Position numbers and translations under genes: made by a program. The notes beneath the pieces are model-generated. The model did not search any database. It was not told where the DNA came from and was given only the letters and a program-made list of their open reading frames with translations. 64,000 bases of DNA from Alg239-R122 sp041746135 (GTDB taxonomy: Bacteria > Pseudomonadota > Alphaproteobacteria > Sphingomonadales > Sphingomonadaceae). Location: NCBI GenBank assembly GCA_041746135.1, contig JBGTHQ010000032.1, positions 62,001-126,000 of the forward strand, read 5' to 3'. Below, piece after piece: positions 25,405 through 34,576 of the stretch (positions are counted from its first letter, which is position 1; every line of letters starts with the position of its first letter).

Positions 25405-26043
25405 ATGACAAAATTTTCTGACCTTTTGACCGGTTACAACCGGTTTCGAGCCAATGACTGGATTAACGAACGTGAACGCTGGCAGGAATTGAGCGCCGGG
25501 CAAAGCCCCAAGGTCATGATCATCGCCTGTTCCGACAGCCGCGTCGATCCGGCGCAGATATTCGATACCAGTCCGGGCGAGATATTCGTCGTGCGTAACG
25601 TCGCCGCTTTGGTACCGCCTTTCGAAACCGGCGGTGGATATCATGGCGTCTCGGCAGCGCTCGAATTTGCCGTGACACAGCTTAAGGTCGAGGAAGTCGT
25701 CGTCATGGGCCATGGCGCTTGCGGCGGCTGCAAGGCTGCGCTCGATCAAACTTTTGCCGATAGTGTTCCCGGCGAAGGCGGTTTCATCAGCAACTGGATC
25801 GCGTTGCTCAAACCCGCGCGGGAGAAAGTGAAAGCGGCGGGCCATGCCCATGCGCACGATGCCGAAACCGCGATGGAACAAGAAGGCGTCAAAGTGAGTC
25901 TCGCTAATCTGCGCACCTTTCCCTTCGTCGAGGAGGCCGAAAAATCGGGCGCGCTGGAACTCCACGGTTCGCATTATGCAATTGAAAGCGGCCTGTTGCA
26001 TCTGCTCGACGAAGACACCGGGCAGTTTGCGCCGGTAGCTTGA
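25405..26043 (+). CDS. can: Beta-class carbonic anhydrase
   Basis: 212 residues. The zinc ligands and the catalytic dyad are present: C-x-D-x-R in IIACSDSRVDP and H-x-x-C in VVMGHGACGGCKA. This is the clade with an open (type I) site, with VRNVAALVPPFE. The enzyme interconverts CO2 and bicarbonate for anabolic carboxylations. The TGA stop overlaps the TTG of the next gene. Confidence 0.94.
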   Translation: MTKFSDLLTGYNRFRANDWINERERWQELSAGQSPKVMIIACSDSRVDPAQIFDTSPGEIFVVRNVAALVPPFETGGGYHGVSAALEFAVTQLKVEEVVVMGHGACGGCKAALDQTFADSVPGEGGFISNWIALLKPAREKVKAAGHAHAHDAETAMEQEGVKVSLANLRTFPFVEEAEKSGALELHGSHYAIESGLLHLLDEDTGQFAPVA

Positions 26044-26642
26044 CCGATTTTCAGCTCGGCACCGCACTCACCGATTGCTGGGACATGCTGGTCGGCGCAG
26101 CCAATGACCGCAAGGCGCCGATGCACACGCCGGTGCTGGCAAGTTGCGACCGCGACGGCAATCCGAACCAGCGCATCATGGTGCTGCGCGAAGCCAATCG
26201 CGACGAGGCCTATCTGCGCTTTCACACCGACAGTCGCTCGCCAAAAACTGCAAATTTCACACTCAATCCTTCCGCCAGTGTGCTGGGCTATGATGCCGAC
26301 AAAAAAGTGCAGCTACGCATACAAGGCAATGTCAGCGTCGAGCGCTCCGGCGATTTGGCCGACACGGCATGGTCTCAATCCGCACTCTATAGTCGCCGCT
26401 GCTATATGATCGAACAACACCCCGGTGCAAAAGCCGATGCGGCCACGACCGGCCTGCCGAAAGCGATGGAGGGCATGAAACCGAGCGCAGAGCAGACCGA
26501 AGCGGTCCGCGGGAATTTCGCGATCCTGCGCTTTACGGTGCAGAGCATCGACTGGCTGTATCTGCACCATGAGGGCAATATCGCCGCGCGGTTCGAGCGC
26601 AGACTGGATGGCGAATGGACGGCGCACTGGCACATACCCTAG
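26040..26642 (+). CDS. Pyridoxamine 5'-phosphate oxidase-like flavoprotein
   Basis: 200 residues. The FMN-binding split-barrel features are visible: PVLASCDRDGNPNQRIMVLRE, LRFHTDSRSPKTANF and, toward the end, FAILRFTVQSIDWLYLHHEGN. The family includes PdxH and related FMN or heme-binding proteins; this one is shorter and more distant than true PdxH, so the substrate is uncertain. The start is a TTG that overlaps the stop of the carbonic anhydrase gene; an ATG at 26085 is a weaker alternative because it removes conserved sequence. Confidence 0.78.
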   Translation: MTDFQLGTALTDCWDMLVGAANDRKAPMHTPVLASCDRDGNPNQRIMVLREANRDEAYLRFHTDSRSPKTANFTLNPSASVLGYDADKKVQLRIQGNVSVERSGDLADTAWSQSALYSRRCYMIEQHPGAKADAATTGLPKAMEGMKPSAEQTEAVRGNFAILRFTVQSIDWLYLHHEGNIAARFERRLDGEWTAHWHIP

Positions 26643-26728
26643 CCGCTCCTTTACTCATCCCCGTCGTCGGTTCGTGCTCATTCCGCGCAAAGCGTGACAT
26701 TTGCACGGGATATGATAGGTAATCGGCC

Positions 26729-28222
26729 ATGCAGACAGGAACATTGATTTCCCTCGCCCTTTATTTCGTCCTCATGATCGCGATCGGGCTATATGCCTGG
26801 CGCAAGGCGACGGGCAGCAGCGAAGGGTATCTGCTCGGCGGACGCCAGCTCTCCCCCGCAGTCGCCGCGCTCTCCGCCGGGGCTTCGGACATGTCGGGCT
26901 GGTTGCTGCTCGGGCTGCCCGGCGCGCTTTATGCCAGCGGGCTGGTCGAGGCGTGGATCGGTATCGGCCTGTTTATCGGCGCATTCGCCAACTGGATCTG
27001 GGTTGCGCCGCGGCTGCGCCAGCAGACCGCCGATCTGGACGACAGCCTGACCATCCCGCAATTTCTCTCGCGCCGCTTTCCCGACAAGGCGCTGGCGCTG
27101 CGCACCGTTTCCGCGCTGATCATCGTCATCTTTTTCGCAGTCTATACCGCAGCCGGACTGGTCGGCGGCGGCAAGCTGTTCGACACAAGCTTTGCCGGCA
27201 TGATGGGCGGCTTGCCCGAAAGTCTGGGCGGCAGCGATTACAGCTTCGGCATCTGGCTCACCGCAGGCGTGGTGCTCGCATACACGATGGTCGGCGGCTT
27301 TCTGGCCGTCAGCCTGACCGATTTCGTGCAGGGTTGCATCATGGTCGTCGCGCTGATCCTGATGCCGGTGGTCGCGACCATGGGCGAAGGCGGTCTCGGC
27401 CCGATGCTGCGCGAGGCGAACGCAGTCGACCCCGATTATCTCAGCATGTTTGCGGGATTGAGTATCATCGGGTTTCTGTCCGCGGTCAGCTGGGGGCTCG
27501 GCTATTTCGGGCAACCGCATATCATCGTGCGGTTCATGGCGATCCGGTCGGTCGCCGACGTGCCCCGGGCGCGCACGATCGGCATGACGTGGATGGGCGT
27601 GGCTCTGCTCGGATCGATCGGCGTGGGGATTGCCGGACGCGCCTTTATCGAACGCAACGGCATAGTGCTGGAAGATCCCGAAACGATTTTCATTGTGCTG
27701 GCCGATCTGCTGTTCCATCCGCTTATCACCGGCTTCCTGCTCGCCGCACTGCTGGCCGCGATCATGAGCACCATTTCCTCGCAGCTGCTGGTCGCGTCGA
27801 GCTCGCTGACCGAGGATTTCTACCGCCTGTTCCTGCGCAAGAATGCCAGCGAACGCGAAATGGTCAATGTTGGCCGCCTGTGCGTGCTGCTGGTCGCGCT
27901 GGTCGCGGGCGTCATCGCGCTCGATCCCGACAGCGAGGTACTGGGGCTCGTCTCCAACGCCTGGGCTGGTTTCGGGGCCGCGTTCGGGCCGCTGATCCTG
28001 CTCGCGCTGATGTGGAAGCGGATGACCGGCGCGGGCGCGGTAGCGGGTCTGGTTACCGGCGCGCTGGTCGTGATCGGCTGGATCGCGCTCGGCTGGAATG
28101 TCCGTTTTATGGGCGGCGACGGGGTTTACGAGATCATTCCCGGCTTTATCGCGGCGTTCGCGGCCATCGTGCTGGTCAGCCTGATGGGCACTCCGCAAAC
28201 ACCACGCGATATTCCGGTTTAA
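26729..28222 (+). CDS. putP: Sodium/proline-type symporter (SSS family)
   Basis: 497 residues with about 13 membrane segments. It follows the solute:sodium symporter pattern: AWRKATGSSEGYLLGGRQLS at the start, AALSAGASDMSGWLLLGLPGA, WGLGYFGQPHIIVRFMA and AIMSTISSQLLVASSSLTED. These are PutP features, so proline is the likely substrate, but SSS specificity is hard to predict. An intrinsic terminator stands downstream at 28355-28380. Confidence 0.88.
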   Translation: MQTGTLISLALYFVLMIAIGLYAWRKATGSSEGYLLGGRQLSPAVAALSAGASDMSGWLLLGLPGALYASGLVEAWIGIGLFIGAFANWIWVAPRLRQQTADLDDSLTIPQFLSRRFPDKALALRTVSALIIVIFFAVYTAAGLVGGGKLFDTSFAGMMGGLPESLGGSDYSFGIWLTAGVVLAYTMVGGFLAVSLTDFVQGCIMVVALILMPVVATMGEGGLGPMLREANAVDPDYLSMFAGLSIIGFLSAVSWGLGYFGQPHIIVRFMAIRSVADVPRARTIGMTWMGVALLGSIGVGIAGRAFIERNGIVLEDPETIFIVLADLLFHPLITGFLLAALLAAIMSTISSQLLVASSSLTEDFYRLFLRKNASEREMVNVGRLCVLLVALVAGVIALDPDSEVLGLVSNAWAGFGAAFGPLILLALMWKRMTGAGAVAGLVTGALVVIGWIALGWNVRFMGGDGVYEIIPGFIAAFAAIVLVSLMGTPQTPRDIPV

Positions 28223-28249
28223 TTGCAACGGTTTCTTGTACGCCCATCT

Positions 28250-28353
28250 AAAGTTTACACTGGCAAAGTTTACATGGGCAAAATTGTCAAAAGCGCAGCA
28301 GCGACAATTTTGCAAAGCCGCTGAAATCTGCGGCTTTGCGCATCAAAATTGTC
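28250..28353. repeat. Block of short direct and inverted repeats downstream of putP
   Basis: In the 313-base gap between putP and the acyl-CoA ligase gene lie: two near-copies of a 15-base unit (AAAGTTTACACTGGC and AAAGTTTACATGGGC, at 28250 and 28265); the 9-base word AAAATTGTC at 28280 and 28345, with its inverted copy GACAATTTT at 28303; and a 10-base-arm hairpin GCAAAGCCGC / GCGGCTTTGC at 28312-28339. The role is not known; a REP-like element or RNA structure in the 3' region of putP mRNA are possibilities. Confidence 0.6.
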
Positions 28354-28354
28354 A

Positions 28355-28380
28355 CATGGCCTGTTTTATGGGCCATTTTT
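28355..28380 (+). terminator. Intrinsic terminator of putP
   Basis: ATGGCC pairs with GGCCAT across a 9-base loop and is followed by TTTT on the plus strand, about 130 bases after the putP stop. This is a fair rho-independent terminator. Confidence 0.65.
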
Positions 28381-28496
28381 CAGACGGCTTTACAGGGTCA
28401 ATGCCCCTTTTTTAAGCCGCACCCGGTTTCCTTTCGACGATATGAAAGAGCGGGGCCACCCTATCATGCACGCGGATATGTAGGACAGCACAATAT

Positions 28497-28525
28497 CGGC
28501 CGCTCCACCAGAGAGGGAGCGGCCG
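28497..28525 (-). terminator. Strong hairpin after the acyl-CoA ligase gene
   Basis: CGGCCGCTCC pairs perfectly with GGAGCGGCCG across a 9-base loop, 10 bases beyond the ligase stop codon. There is no T-run on either side, so it may act as an mRNA 3' end stabiliser or a weak terminator. Confidence 0.45.
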
Positions 28526-28535
28526 CTACGATCGT

Positions 28536-30137
28536 TTAGGCATCGGCAAAGGCAAATTTCTTATACTGTTCGCGCAATTCGGTCTTGAGCAATTTGCCGG
28601 TCGCGGTGTGCGGCAGGGTGTCTACAAACAATATCTCGTCGGGCAGCCACCATTTGGCGACATGGTCGGTCAGGTGGGTCAGCACGTCCTGCTTGCTCAC
28701 TTCGGCACCAGGTTTCTTGATCACCAGCAGCAGCGGCCGCTCGTCCCATTTGGGATGCGGCATGCCGATCGCCGCGGCTTCGGCGACGCCCGCCAGCCCC
28801 ACGGCGGCGTTTTCCAGCTCGACCGAACTGATCCACTCGCCGCCCGACTTGATCACGTCCTTGGCGCGATCGGTAATCTGCATCACCCCATCGGGATGGA
28901 TCACCGCGACATCGCCGGTATCGAACCAGCCATCCTCGGTCAGCGCGTCCTCCTCCGCCTTGAAATAGCGTTTAATCACCCACGGCCCGCGTATCTGCAG
29001 GCGGCCGCTGCTTTTTCCGTCGCGCGGCTGGAGCGTGTCGTCATCGTCCATGACGCGCAGCTCGACGCCGAACGGAACCCTGCCCTGTTTGACCACCACG
29101 TCGACCTGCTCGTCGAAACTGAGCTCGTCCCAGTCGGGCGAGGGCGAACCCATGGTGCCGATCGGCGATGTTTCGGTCATGCCCCACGCATGGTTGACGC
29201 GCGCGCCCATTTTCATGATCCGCTCGATCATCGCGCGCGGCGCCGCCGATCCGCCGATGGTGACGATTTTGAGATATTCGGGGACCTCGCCGGTCGCGTC
29301 GATATGCTGGAACAAAGCCAGCCAGACGGTCGGCACGCCCGCGCTGTGCGTCACTTTCTCGCGGTTCATCAACATCGTCAGCACCGCCGGATCGTTGATC
29401 GCGGCATAGACGAATTTCAGGCCCGACAGCGCGCCCGCAAAAGGCAGGCCCCATGCCGCGGCGTGGAACATGGGCACGACCGGCAGCGCCACAGACTGGG
29501 TCGACAGGTCGAATATCGCGGGCTGGATTTCGGCCATCGCGTGCAGCACGGTCGAGCGGTGTTCGTACAATACGCCCTTGGGATTGCCGGTCGTGCCGCT
29601 GGTATAGCACAGCATGCACGGATCGCGCTCGTCGCCGTCGGTCCATGCGAAATCGTCATCATGGCGATCGAGCAGGTCCTCGAACCCCTGCGCTTCCGAT
29701 CCCGGCGCGGGATCGTAACAGATATAATGCTCGATATGCGTCCACTGGTCCTTAAGCTGGTCGATGATCGGCTGAAAGGCGGCGTCATACAGCATCACCT
29801 TATCCTCGGCATGGTTGGCGATATAGACCAGCTGGTCCTCGAACAATCGCGGGTTGATGGTGTGAATCACCCCGCCCATGCCGATTGCGCCATACCAGCT
29901 GACCAGATGGCGGCTGTGGTTCATGCCCAGGGTCGCCACGCGGTCGCCTTTTTTCAGGCCCATGGCGGTGAGCGCCTTGGCAAGCCTGCGCGCGTCGCGC
30001 GATATGCCGGCCCAGTCGGTGCGCGTCTCGTTGCCGTCGGCCCAGTAAGTGACGATTTCACGATCCCCGTGTTCTTTCGCGGCATGGTCGAGCATATGCA
30101 TGACCCGCAATTTGAAATCCTGCATTCCGCCCAGCAT
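28536..30137 (-). CDS. Fatty-acid--CoA ligase (AMP-forming)
   Basis: About 533 residues of the acyl-adenylate-forming family. The P-loop-like motif LCYTSGTTGNPKGVLYEH, the AWGMTETSPIG motif, DGWFDTGDVAVIHPDG, TDRAKDVIKSGGEWISSVELE and the catalytic lysine in HTATGKLLK are all present, so the enzyme should activate a fatty acid as CoA ester. The sequence type fits medium- to long-chain substrates. The frame starts at 30143, but I prefer the ATG at 30137 because GGGAG lies 7 bases before it. It is transcribed after dnaE, 19 bases apart. Confidence 0.88.
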   Translation of the reverse strand: MLGGMQDFKLRVMHMLDHAAKEHGDREIVTYWADGNETRTDWAGISRDARRLAKALTAMGLKKGDRVATLGMNHSRHLVSWYGAIGMGGVIHTINPRLFEDQLVYIANHAEDKVMLYDAAFQPIIDQLKDQWTHIEHYICYDPAPGSEAQGFEDLLDRHDDDFAWTDGDERDPCMLCYTSGTTGNPKGVLYEHRSTVLHAMAEIQPAIFDLSTQSVALPVVPMFHAAAWGLPFAGALSGLKFVYAAINDPAVLTMLMNREKVTHSAGVPTVWLALFQHIDATGEVPEYLKIVTIGGSAAPRAMIERIMKMGARVNHAWGMTETSPIGTMGSPSPDWDELSFDEQVDVVVKQGRVPFGVELRVMDDDDTLQPRDGKSSGRLQIRGPWVIKRYFKAEEDALTEDGWFDTGDVAVIHPDGVMQITDRAKDVIKSGGEWISSVELENAAVGLAGVAEAAAIGMPHPKWDERPLLLVIKKPGAEVSKQDVLTHLTDHVAKWWLPDEILFVDTLPHTATGKLLKTELREQYKKFAFADA

Positions 30138-30156
30138 CGTCATTCTCCCATGTTTT

Positions 30157-33100
30157 TTATTTTATAGCGTGCAGCCTTTTGTCCACGCTTAGCGCGATAT
30201 TGGCAAGACCTTCTATCCCTTGCAAGCCATCGGCAAATTCGGAGTCGAGCGCAGTCCCGCTGCACAATTTCATATGCGCCTGCATCTCGCCATCGACGAT
30301 CAGGCGCGCATAGATATCGCCGCGGCCTTTTTCCCGCGATTCCATAGCCATGGCCAGCTGCGGAAAGGCCGACGCGTCGGATATGTCGAGATCGAGCCGC
30401 ATTTTCGACGAGCCCTTGAGCCCCTCGAGCGGCTGGGCCGAACGGATGGTGATACGCGGCGGCTGGTCGTCGGATTGCGTGTCGAGCTCGACATTGAGCA
30501 GTACACACGCTGAATCCCTGGCAAACTCCGCCAGCGATTCGGCCATATGCTCCTCGAAACAGCTGGCCGAAAACTGGCCCGACTGGTCGGACAAGTCGGC
30601 CATGATGAAATCCCTGCCTCGCTTGGTCTTGCGGCGTTGCACCGATTCGACCAAAGCCGCCATCACCGCCGGGCGCCGCGATCCGGCCTGGTGGCCCTGC
30701 GCGCCGCCGCTGTCCATGATCGAGGCGTGCGTGCGCGCGCCATTGGCATTGGCGATGGCATGATATTGTTCGACCGGATGCGCCGCGAAATAGAACCCGA
30801 ACGCGTCTTTCTCATGCGCCATTTTCTCGCCGACCGACCAGCTTGCATCGCATGCGATCCGCATCGTCTGTCCGGCGCTGTCGTCCTCGCCCCCAAACAG
30901 ACCGCCCTGCCCGCTGATCCGCGATCCGTGCGCGTCGGCGGCAACGGCCAGGATCATGTCGGCGCGGGCATGGATACCGCCGCGGTCGGGGTTGAGCCGG
31001 TCAAACGCGCCCGCGGCGGCAAGGTTTTCCAGCGCGCGCTTATTGAGCATCGAGGGGTCGATCCGCCCGGCCATATCGTCGAGCGATGCGAACCAGCCAT
31101 GCGCGTCGCGCTCGGCCACGATCTGTCCCATGGCTTTCTCGCCGACATTTTTGAGCCCCGCCAGCGCATAGCGCACGGCATAGCCGTTATCGCCCCGCTC
31201 GACCGAAAATTCGGCCTGACTACGGTTGATGCACGGCGGTTCGCAGGCGATGTCGAGTTTGCGCATATCGTCGACGAAAATATTGAGCTTGTCGGTCTGG
31301 TGCATGTCGAAGCACATCGAGGCCGCAAAAAACTCGTGCGGATAATGGGTTTTCATCCACGCCGTCTGATAGGCAAGCAGCGCATAGGCGGCGGCGTGGC
31401 TTTTGTTGAAACCATAGCCGGCAAACTTGTCGATCAGGTCGAACAGCTGGTTGGCCTTGCCATCGTCGATATCGTTTTTCGCCGCGCCTTTGACAAAGCG
31501 CGTGCGCTGCACGTCCATCTCGGCCTGGATTTTCTTGCCCATCGCGCGCCGCAGCAGGTCGGCATCGCCCAGCGAATAGCCGGCCAGCACCTGTGCCGCC
31601 TGCATCACCTGTTCCTGATAGACGATAATGCCATAGGTTTCGGCGAGAATATCCTTGAGCAAAGGATGCGGATATTCGATTGTCTCCTTGCCATTCTTGC
31701 GCGCGCCAAAGCTCGGGATATTGTCCATCGGACCCGGTCGATAGAGCGAGACGAGTGCGATAATGTCGCCGAAACTGGTCGGCTTGACCGCTGCCAGCGT
31801 GCGGCGCATACCTTCGGATTCGAGCTGGAACACGCCGACTGTCTCGCCGCGCTGCAGCAGTTCGTATACTTTGGGATCGTCCCACGTGAGCGTTTCCAAA
31901 TCGACCGCGATGTCGCGCTTGGCGAGCATCTGCACGGCTTTTTGCAAGACCGATAAAGTTTTCAGCCCGAGAAAATCGAATTTGACCAGTCCCGCCACCT
32001 CGACATATTTCATGTCGAACTGTGTCACCGGCATGTCCGAGCGCGGATCGCGGTAGAGCGGCACGAGATGGGCGAGCGGGCGGTCGCCGATCACTACGCC
32101 GGCGGCATGAGTCGAGCTGTGCCGCGGCAGCCCCTCAAGCTGCATCGCCAGGTCGAACAGCTTTTTCACCTCGGCATTAGTGTCATATTCGCGGCGCAGG
32201 TCGGAAATGCCTTTCAGCGCGCGCGGCAGCGGCCACGGATCGGTCGGATGGTTGGGCACCAGCTTGCACAATCGGTCGACTTGTCCGTACGGCATTTGCA
32301 GCACGCGGCCGGTGTCGCGCAGCACCGCGCGCGCTTTCAGCTTTCCGAAGGTGATAATCTGCGCGACATGGTCGCGGCCGTATTTTTGCTGCACATAGCG
32401 GATCACCTCGCCGCGCCGGGTCTCGCAAAAGTCGATATCGAAATCGGGCATCGACACGCGTTCGGGGTTGAGGAAGCGTTCGAACAGCAGCCCAAGCTTG
32501 AGCGGGTCGAGATCGGTAATGGTGAGCGCCCACGCGACCACGCTGCCCGCCCCAGAACCACGCCCCGGCCCCACCGGGATATCATTGTCCTTGGCCCATT
32601 TGATAAAATCGGCGACGATCAGGAAATAGCCGGGAAAGCCCATGCCGACGATTACGTTGATCTCGAAATCGAGCCGGTCGTCATAGGTCTTGCGGTCTTC
32701 GTCGCTGAGAGTCTTGTAGGCCGAAATCCGCCGGTCCAGTCCGGCCCTGGCATCGCGGCGCAATTGTTCGACCTCGCCCTGCAGGTCGCCGGCAAGGCTG
32801 GGCAAGATCGGCGCGCGTTTGGGCGGGGCGATGCTGCATCTCTGCGCGATCACCAGCGTGTTGGTCAGCGCTTCGGGCAGATCGGCGAACGCCTCCTGCA
32901 TCATCTTGCCCGACTTGATCCAGTTATTGGGCGCGCCCTTGATACGGTCGTCATTTTCGACATATTCGCCGTGCGCGATGCACAGCATTGCATCGTGCGC
33001 ATCGTGAAAACCGGGATCGGCATAGCAGGCGGGATTGGTCGCCACCAGCGGCAGGTCGCGGGCATAGGCGAGATCGACCAGCGTGTCTTCGGCCCGTTCC

Positions 33101-33642
33101 TCCACCTCCAGCCCGCGCCGGGCAAGCTCGATATAGAGCCGCCCCTCGAAACAGGTCTGCAACCGGTCCAGATAGGCGTGCGCGGCTTCGACCTGCTCTT
33201 CGGCGAGCAACCGCGTGACGGCGCCCTCGCCCGCCGCGGTCAGTGCGATCAGTCCTTCGCAATGCCCACCCAAGAAATCGAGCGAGACATGCGGCAAGTG
33301 TTCGAGCGGCCGGTCGAGATGCGCCGCCGACACCAAGGCGCACAGATTGTCGTAGCCGGTCTCGTCCTGCGCATAGAGCGCGAGCCAATCGAACTGGGCA
33401 GTGGGACCGCTGCTACCCGGACGCAAGATGCCGAGCATCGTGCCGATGATCGGCTGCACCCCGCTTTTGATGCAACCGTCAGTAAAGGCCATGCCGCCAT
33501 AGAGCCCGTTGCGGTCGGTAATGGCGATGGCGGGAAAATCGCGTTTCTTGGCGATCTCACCGAATTTCTTGGGCTCGATTGCGCCGTCCAGCATGGTATA
33601 GGCGGAAAAGACGCGCAACGGGACGAAGGGCATGAAACTCAT
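30157..33642 (-). CDS. dnaE: DNA polymerase III alpha subunit
   Basis: 1161 residues, the replicative polymerase. The ATG at 33642 begins MSFMPFVPLRVFSAYTMLDG; the frame reaches a TTG 36 bases earlier. The palm motif PDFDIDFCETRR carries two catalytic aspartates, and GPGRGSGAGSVVAW and FGKLKARAVLRDTGR are conserved; helix-hairpin-helix and OB regions follow. The PHP domain is degenerate: the usual H-x-H is R10-x-F12 and TDHGN is TDRNG, so metal-dependent proofreading by it is unlikely. No other polymerase gene is nearby. Confidence 0.96.
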   Translation of the reverse strand: MSFMPFVPLRVFSAYTMLDGAIEPKKFGEIAKKRDFPAIAITDRNGLYGGMAFTDGCIKSGVQPIIGTMLGILRPGSSGPTAQFDWLALYAQDETGYDNLCALVSAAHLDRPLEHLPHVSLDFLGGHCEGLIALTAAGEGAVTRLLAEEQVEAAHAYLDRLQTCFEGRLYIELARRGLEVEERAEDTLVDLAYARDLPLVATNPACYADPGFHDAHDAMLCIAHGEYVENDDRIKGAPNNWIKSGKMMQEAFADLPEALTNTLVIAQRCSIAPPKRAPILPSLAGDLQGEVEQLRRDARAGLDRRISAYKTLSDEDRKTYDDRLDFEINVIVGMGFPGYFLIVADFIKWAKDNDIPVGPGRGSGAGSVVAWALTITDLDPLKLGLLFERFLNPERVSMPDFDIDFCETRRGEVIRYVQQKYGRDHVAQIITFGKLKARAVLRDTGRVLQMPYGQVDRLCKLVPNHPTDPWPLPRALKGISDLRREYDTNAEVKKLFDLAMQLEGLPRHSSTHAAGVVIGDRPLAHLVPLYRDPRSDMPVTQFDMKYVEVAGLVKFDFLGLKTLSVLQKAVQMLAKRDIAVDLETLTWDDPKVYELLQRGETVGVFQLESEGMRRTLAAVKPTSFGDIIALVSLYRPGPMDNIPSFGARKNGKETIEYPHPLLKDILAETYGIIVYQEQVMQAAQVLAGYSLGDADLLRRAMGKKIQAEMDVQRTRFVKGAAKNDIDDGKANQLFDLIDKFAGYGFNKSHAAAYALLAYQTAWMKTHYPHEFFAASMCFDMHQTDKLNIFVDDMRKLDIACEPPCINRSQAEFSVERGDNGYAVRYALAGLKNVGEKAMGQIVAERDAHGWFASLDDMAGRIDPSMLNKRALENLAAAGAFDRLNPDRGGIHARADMILAVAADAHGSRISGQGGLFGGEDDSAGQTMRIACDASWSVGEKMAHEKDAFGFYFAAHPVEQYHAIANANGARTHASIMDSGGAQGHQAGSRRPAVMAALVESVQRRKTKRGRDFIMADLSDQSGQFSASCFEEHMAESLAEFARDSACVLLNVELDTQSDDQPPRITIRSAQPLEGLKGSSKMRLDLDISDASAFPQLAMAMESREKGRGDIYARLIVDGEMQAHMKLCSGTALDSEFADGLQGIEGLANIALSVDKRLHAIK

Positions 33643-33705
33643 GCGCGGGAGCCTAATCGACGCGCCCTGATTCGCCAATGTCCAAAAGCCGAAGCGTGGA
33701 TAAGT

Positions 33706-34023
33706 TTATGCGGCGATCTTGGCGCGCACGCTCTTGACCGTCGACCAGATACCGTACAGCAGCAATGCGGCCAGAAAGGCCCATACCCAAGTGGGGATAT
33801 TCGTGCCGACAATGGCGAGATAGACATACGCCGACACGAAAAAGCTGCCCGCAAACAATACCGGCAGCACGATTGACTTGCCCGCGCGCTTGTTGCGCAC
33901 CAGCCAGGCGATCGACAGCATGAACAGCGGAATCGCACCGACATAGATCGAGCCGAAAATAATCGGATCGACGCCATATTTGTCGCCGAGGCCGAGAAAC
34001 CAGTCCTGAATTGTTTGCCACAT
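33706..34023 (-). CDS. Small membrane protein of unknown function
   Basis: The ATG at 34023, with GGAG upstream, gives 105 residues. Three hydrophobic segments are visible, roughly at 25-42, 55-75 and 80-97, with short positively charged loops (RNKRAGK). It has no signature I recognise. It stands between the glutathione peroxidase gene and dnaE on the same strand. Confidence 0.7.
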   Translation of the reverse strand: MWQTIQDWFLGLGDKYGVDPIIFGSIYVGAIPLFMLSIAWLVRNKRAGKSIVLPVLFAGSFFVSAYVYLAIVGTNIPTWVWAFLAALLLYGIWSTVKSVRAKIAA

Positions 34024-34090
34024 ATTCTTTCTCCGCTGCGCCTGCACCTGTCCCTGTTTCGGCAGACAAGTGGCAAAGGTTACGTCTATT

Positions 34091-34567
34091 CTAGGCGAGC
34101 AGCTTTTCTATATCCTGCGTCAGCTGTTCCGGCTTGATGATCGATCCATAGCGGTTCACGACTTTGCCGTCCGCATCGACCAGAAATTTGGTGAAATTCC
34201 ATTTGATCTTGCTGCCGAGCAGACCCGATTGCTGTTTCTTGAGATAGTCCCATAAAGGATCGGCATCGGCGCCGTTGACGTCGATCTTGGCCATGAGCGG
34301 AAATTTCACGTCATAATTGAGCGCGCAGAATTCGGCGATTTCCTCTGCGCCGCCGGGCTCCTGCCCACCAAACTGGTTGCACGGGAAGGCCAGTATCTCA
34401 AAATTCCTGTCGCCAAATTTCTCGTGTAGTGCTACCAGCCCTTCATATTGCGGCGTAAACCCGCATTTGGAGGCGGTGTTGACGATCAGCAATACCTTGC
34501 CCTTGTACGCGGACATGTCCTGGTTCGATCCGTCGGCATTTTTCACGGTAAAATCATAGATGTTCAT
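34091..34567 (-). CDS. Glutathione peroxidase-family thiol peroxidase
   Basis: 158 residues from the ATG at 34567, which has AGGA at a good distance; an ATG 6 bases earlier is too close. The peroxidatic cysteine is C35 in NTASKCGFTPQYEGL, and FPCNQFGGQEPG and the WNFTKFLVD tryptophan/asparagine complete the catalytic tetrad. Bacterial members with cysteine use thioredoxin more often than glutathione. It lies 9 bases after lolD. Confidence 0.92.
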   Translation of the reverse strand: MNIYDFTVKNADGSNQDMSAYKGKVLLIVNTASKCGFTPQYEGLVALHEKFGDRNFEILAFPCNQFGGQEPGGAEEIAEFCALNYDVKFPLMAKIDVNGADADPLWDYLKKQQSGLLGSKIKWNFTKFLVDADGKVVNRYGSIIKPEQLTQDIEKLLA

Positions 34568-34576
34568 CGGCATTTC

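Noticed and set aside
26789..28315. 508-codon open frame opposite putP and a 432-codon frame on the same strand
   Set aside because: Both have low-complexity Arg/Ala/Asp/His composition and overlap a clear symporter gene.
28608..30167. 519-codon open frame opposite the acyl-CoA ligase
   Set aside because: Shadow frame; the ligase motifs on the minus strand are decisive.
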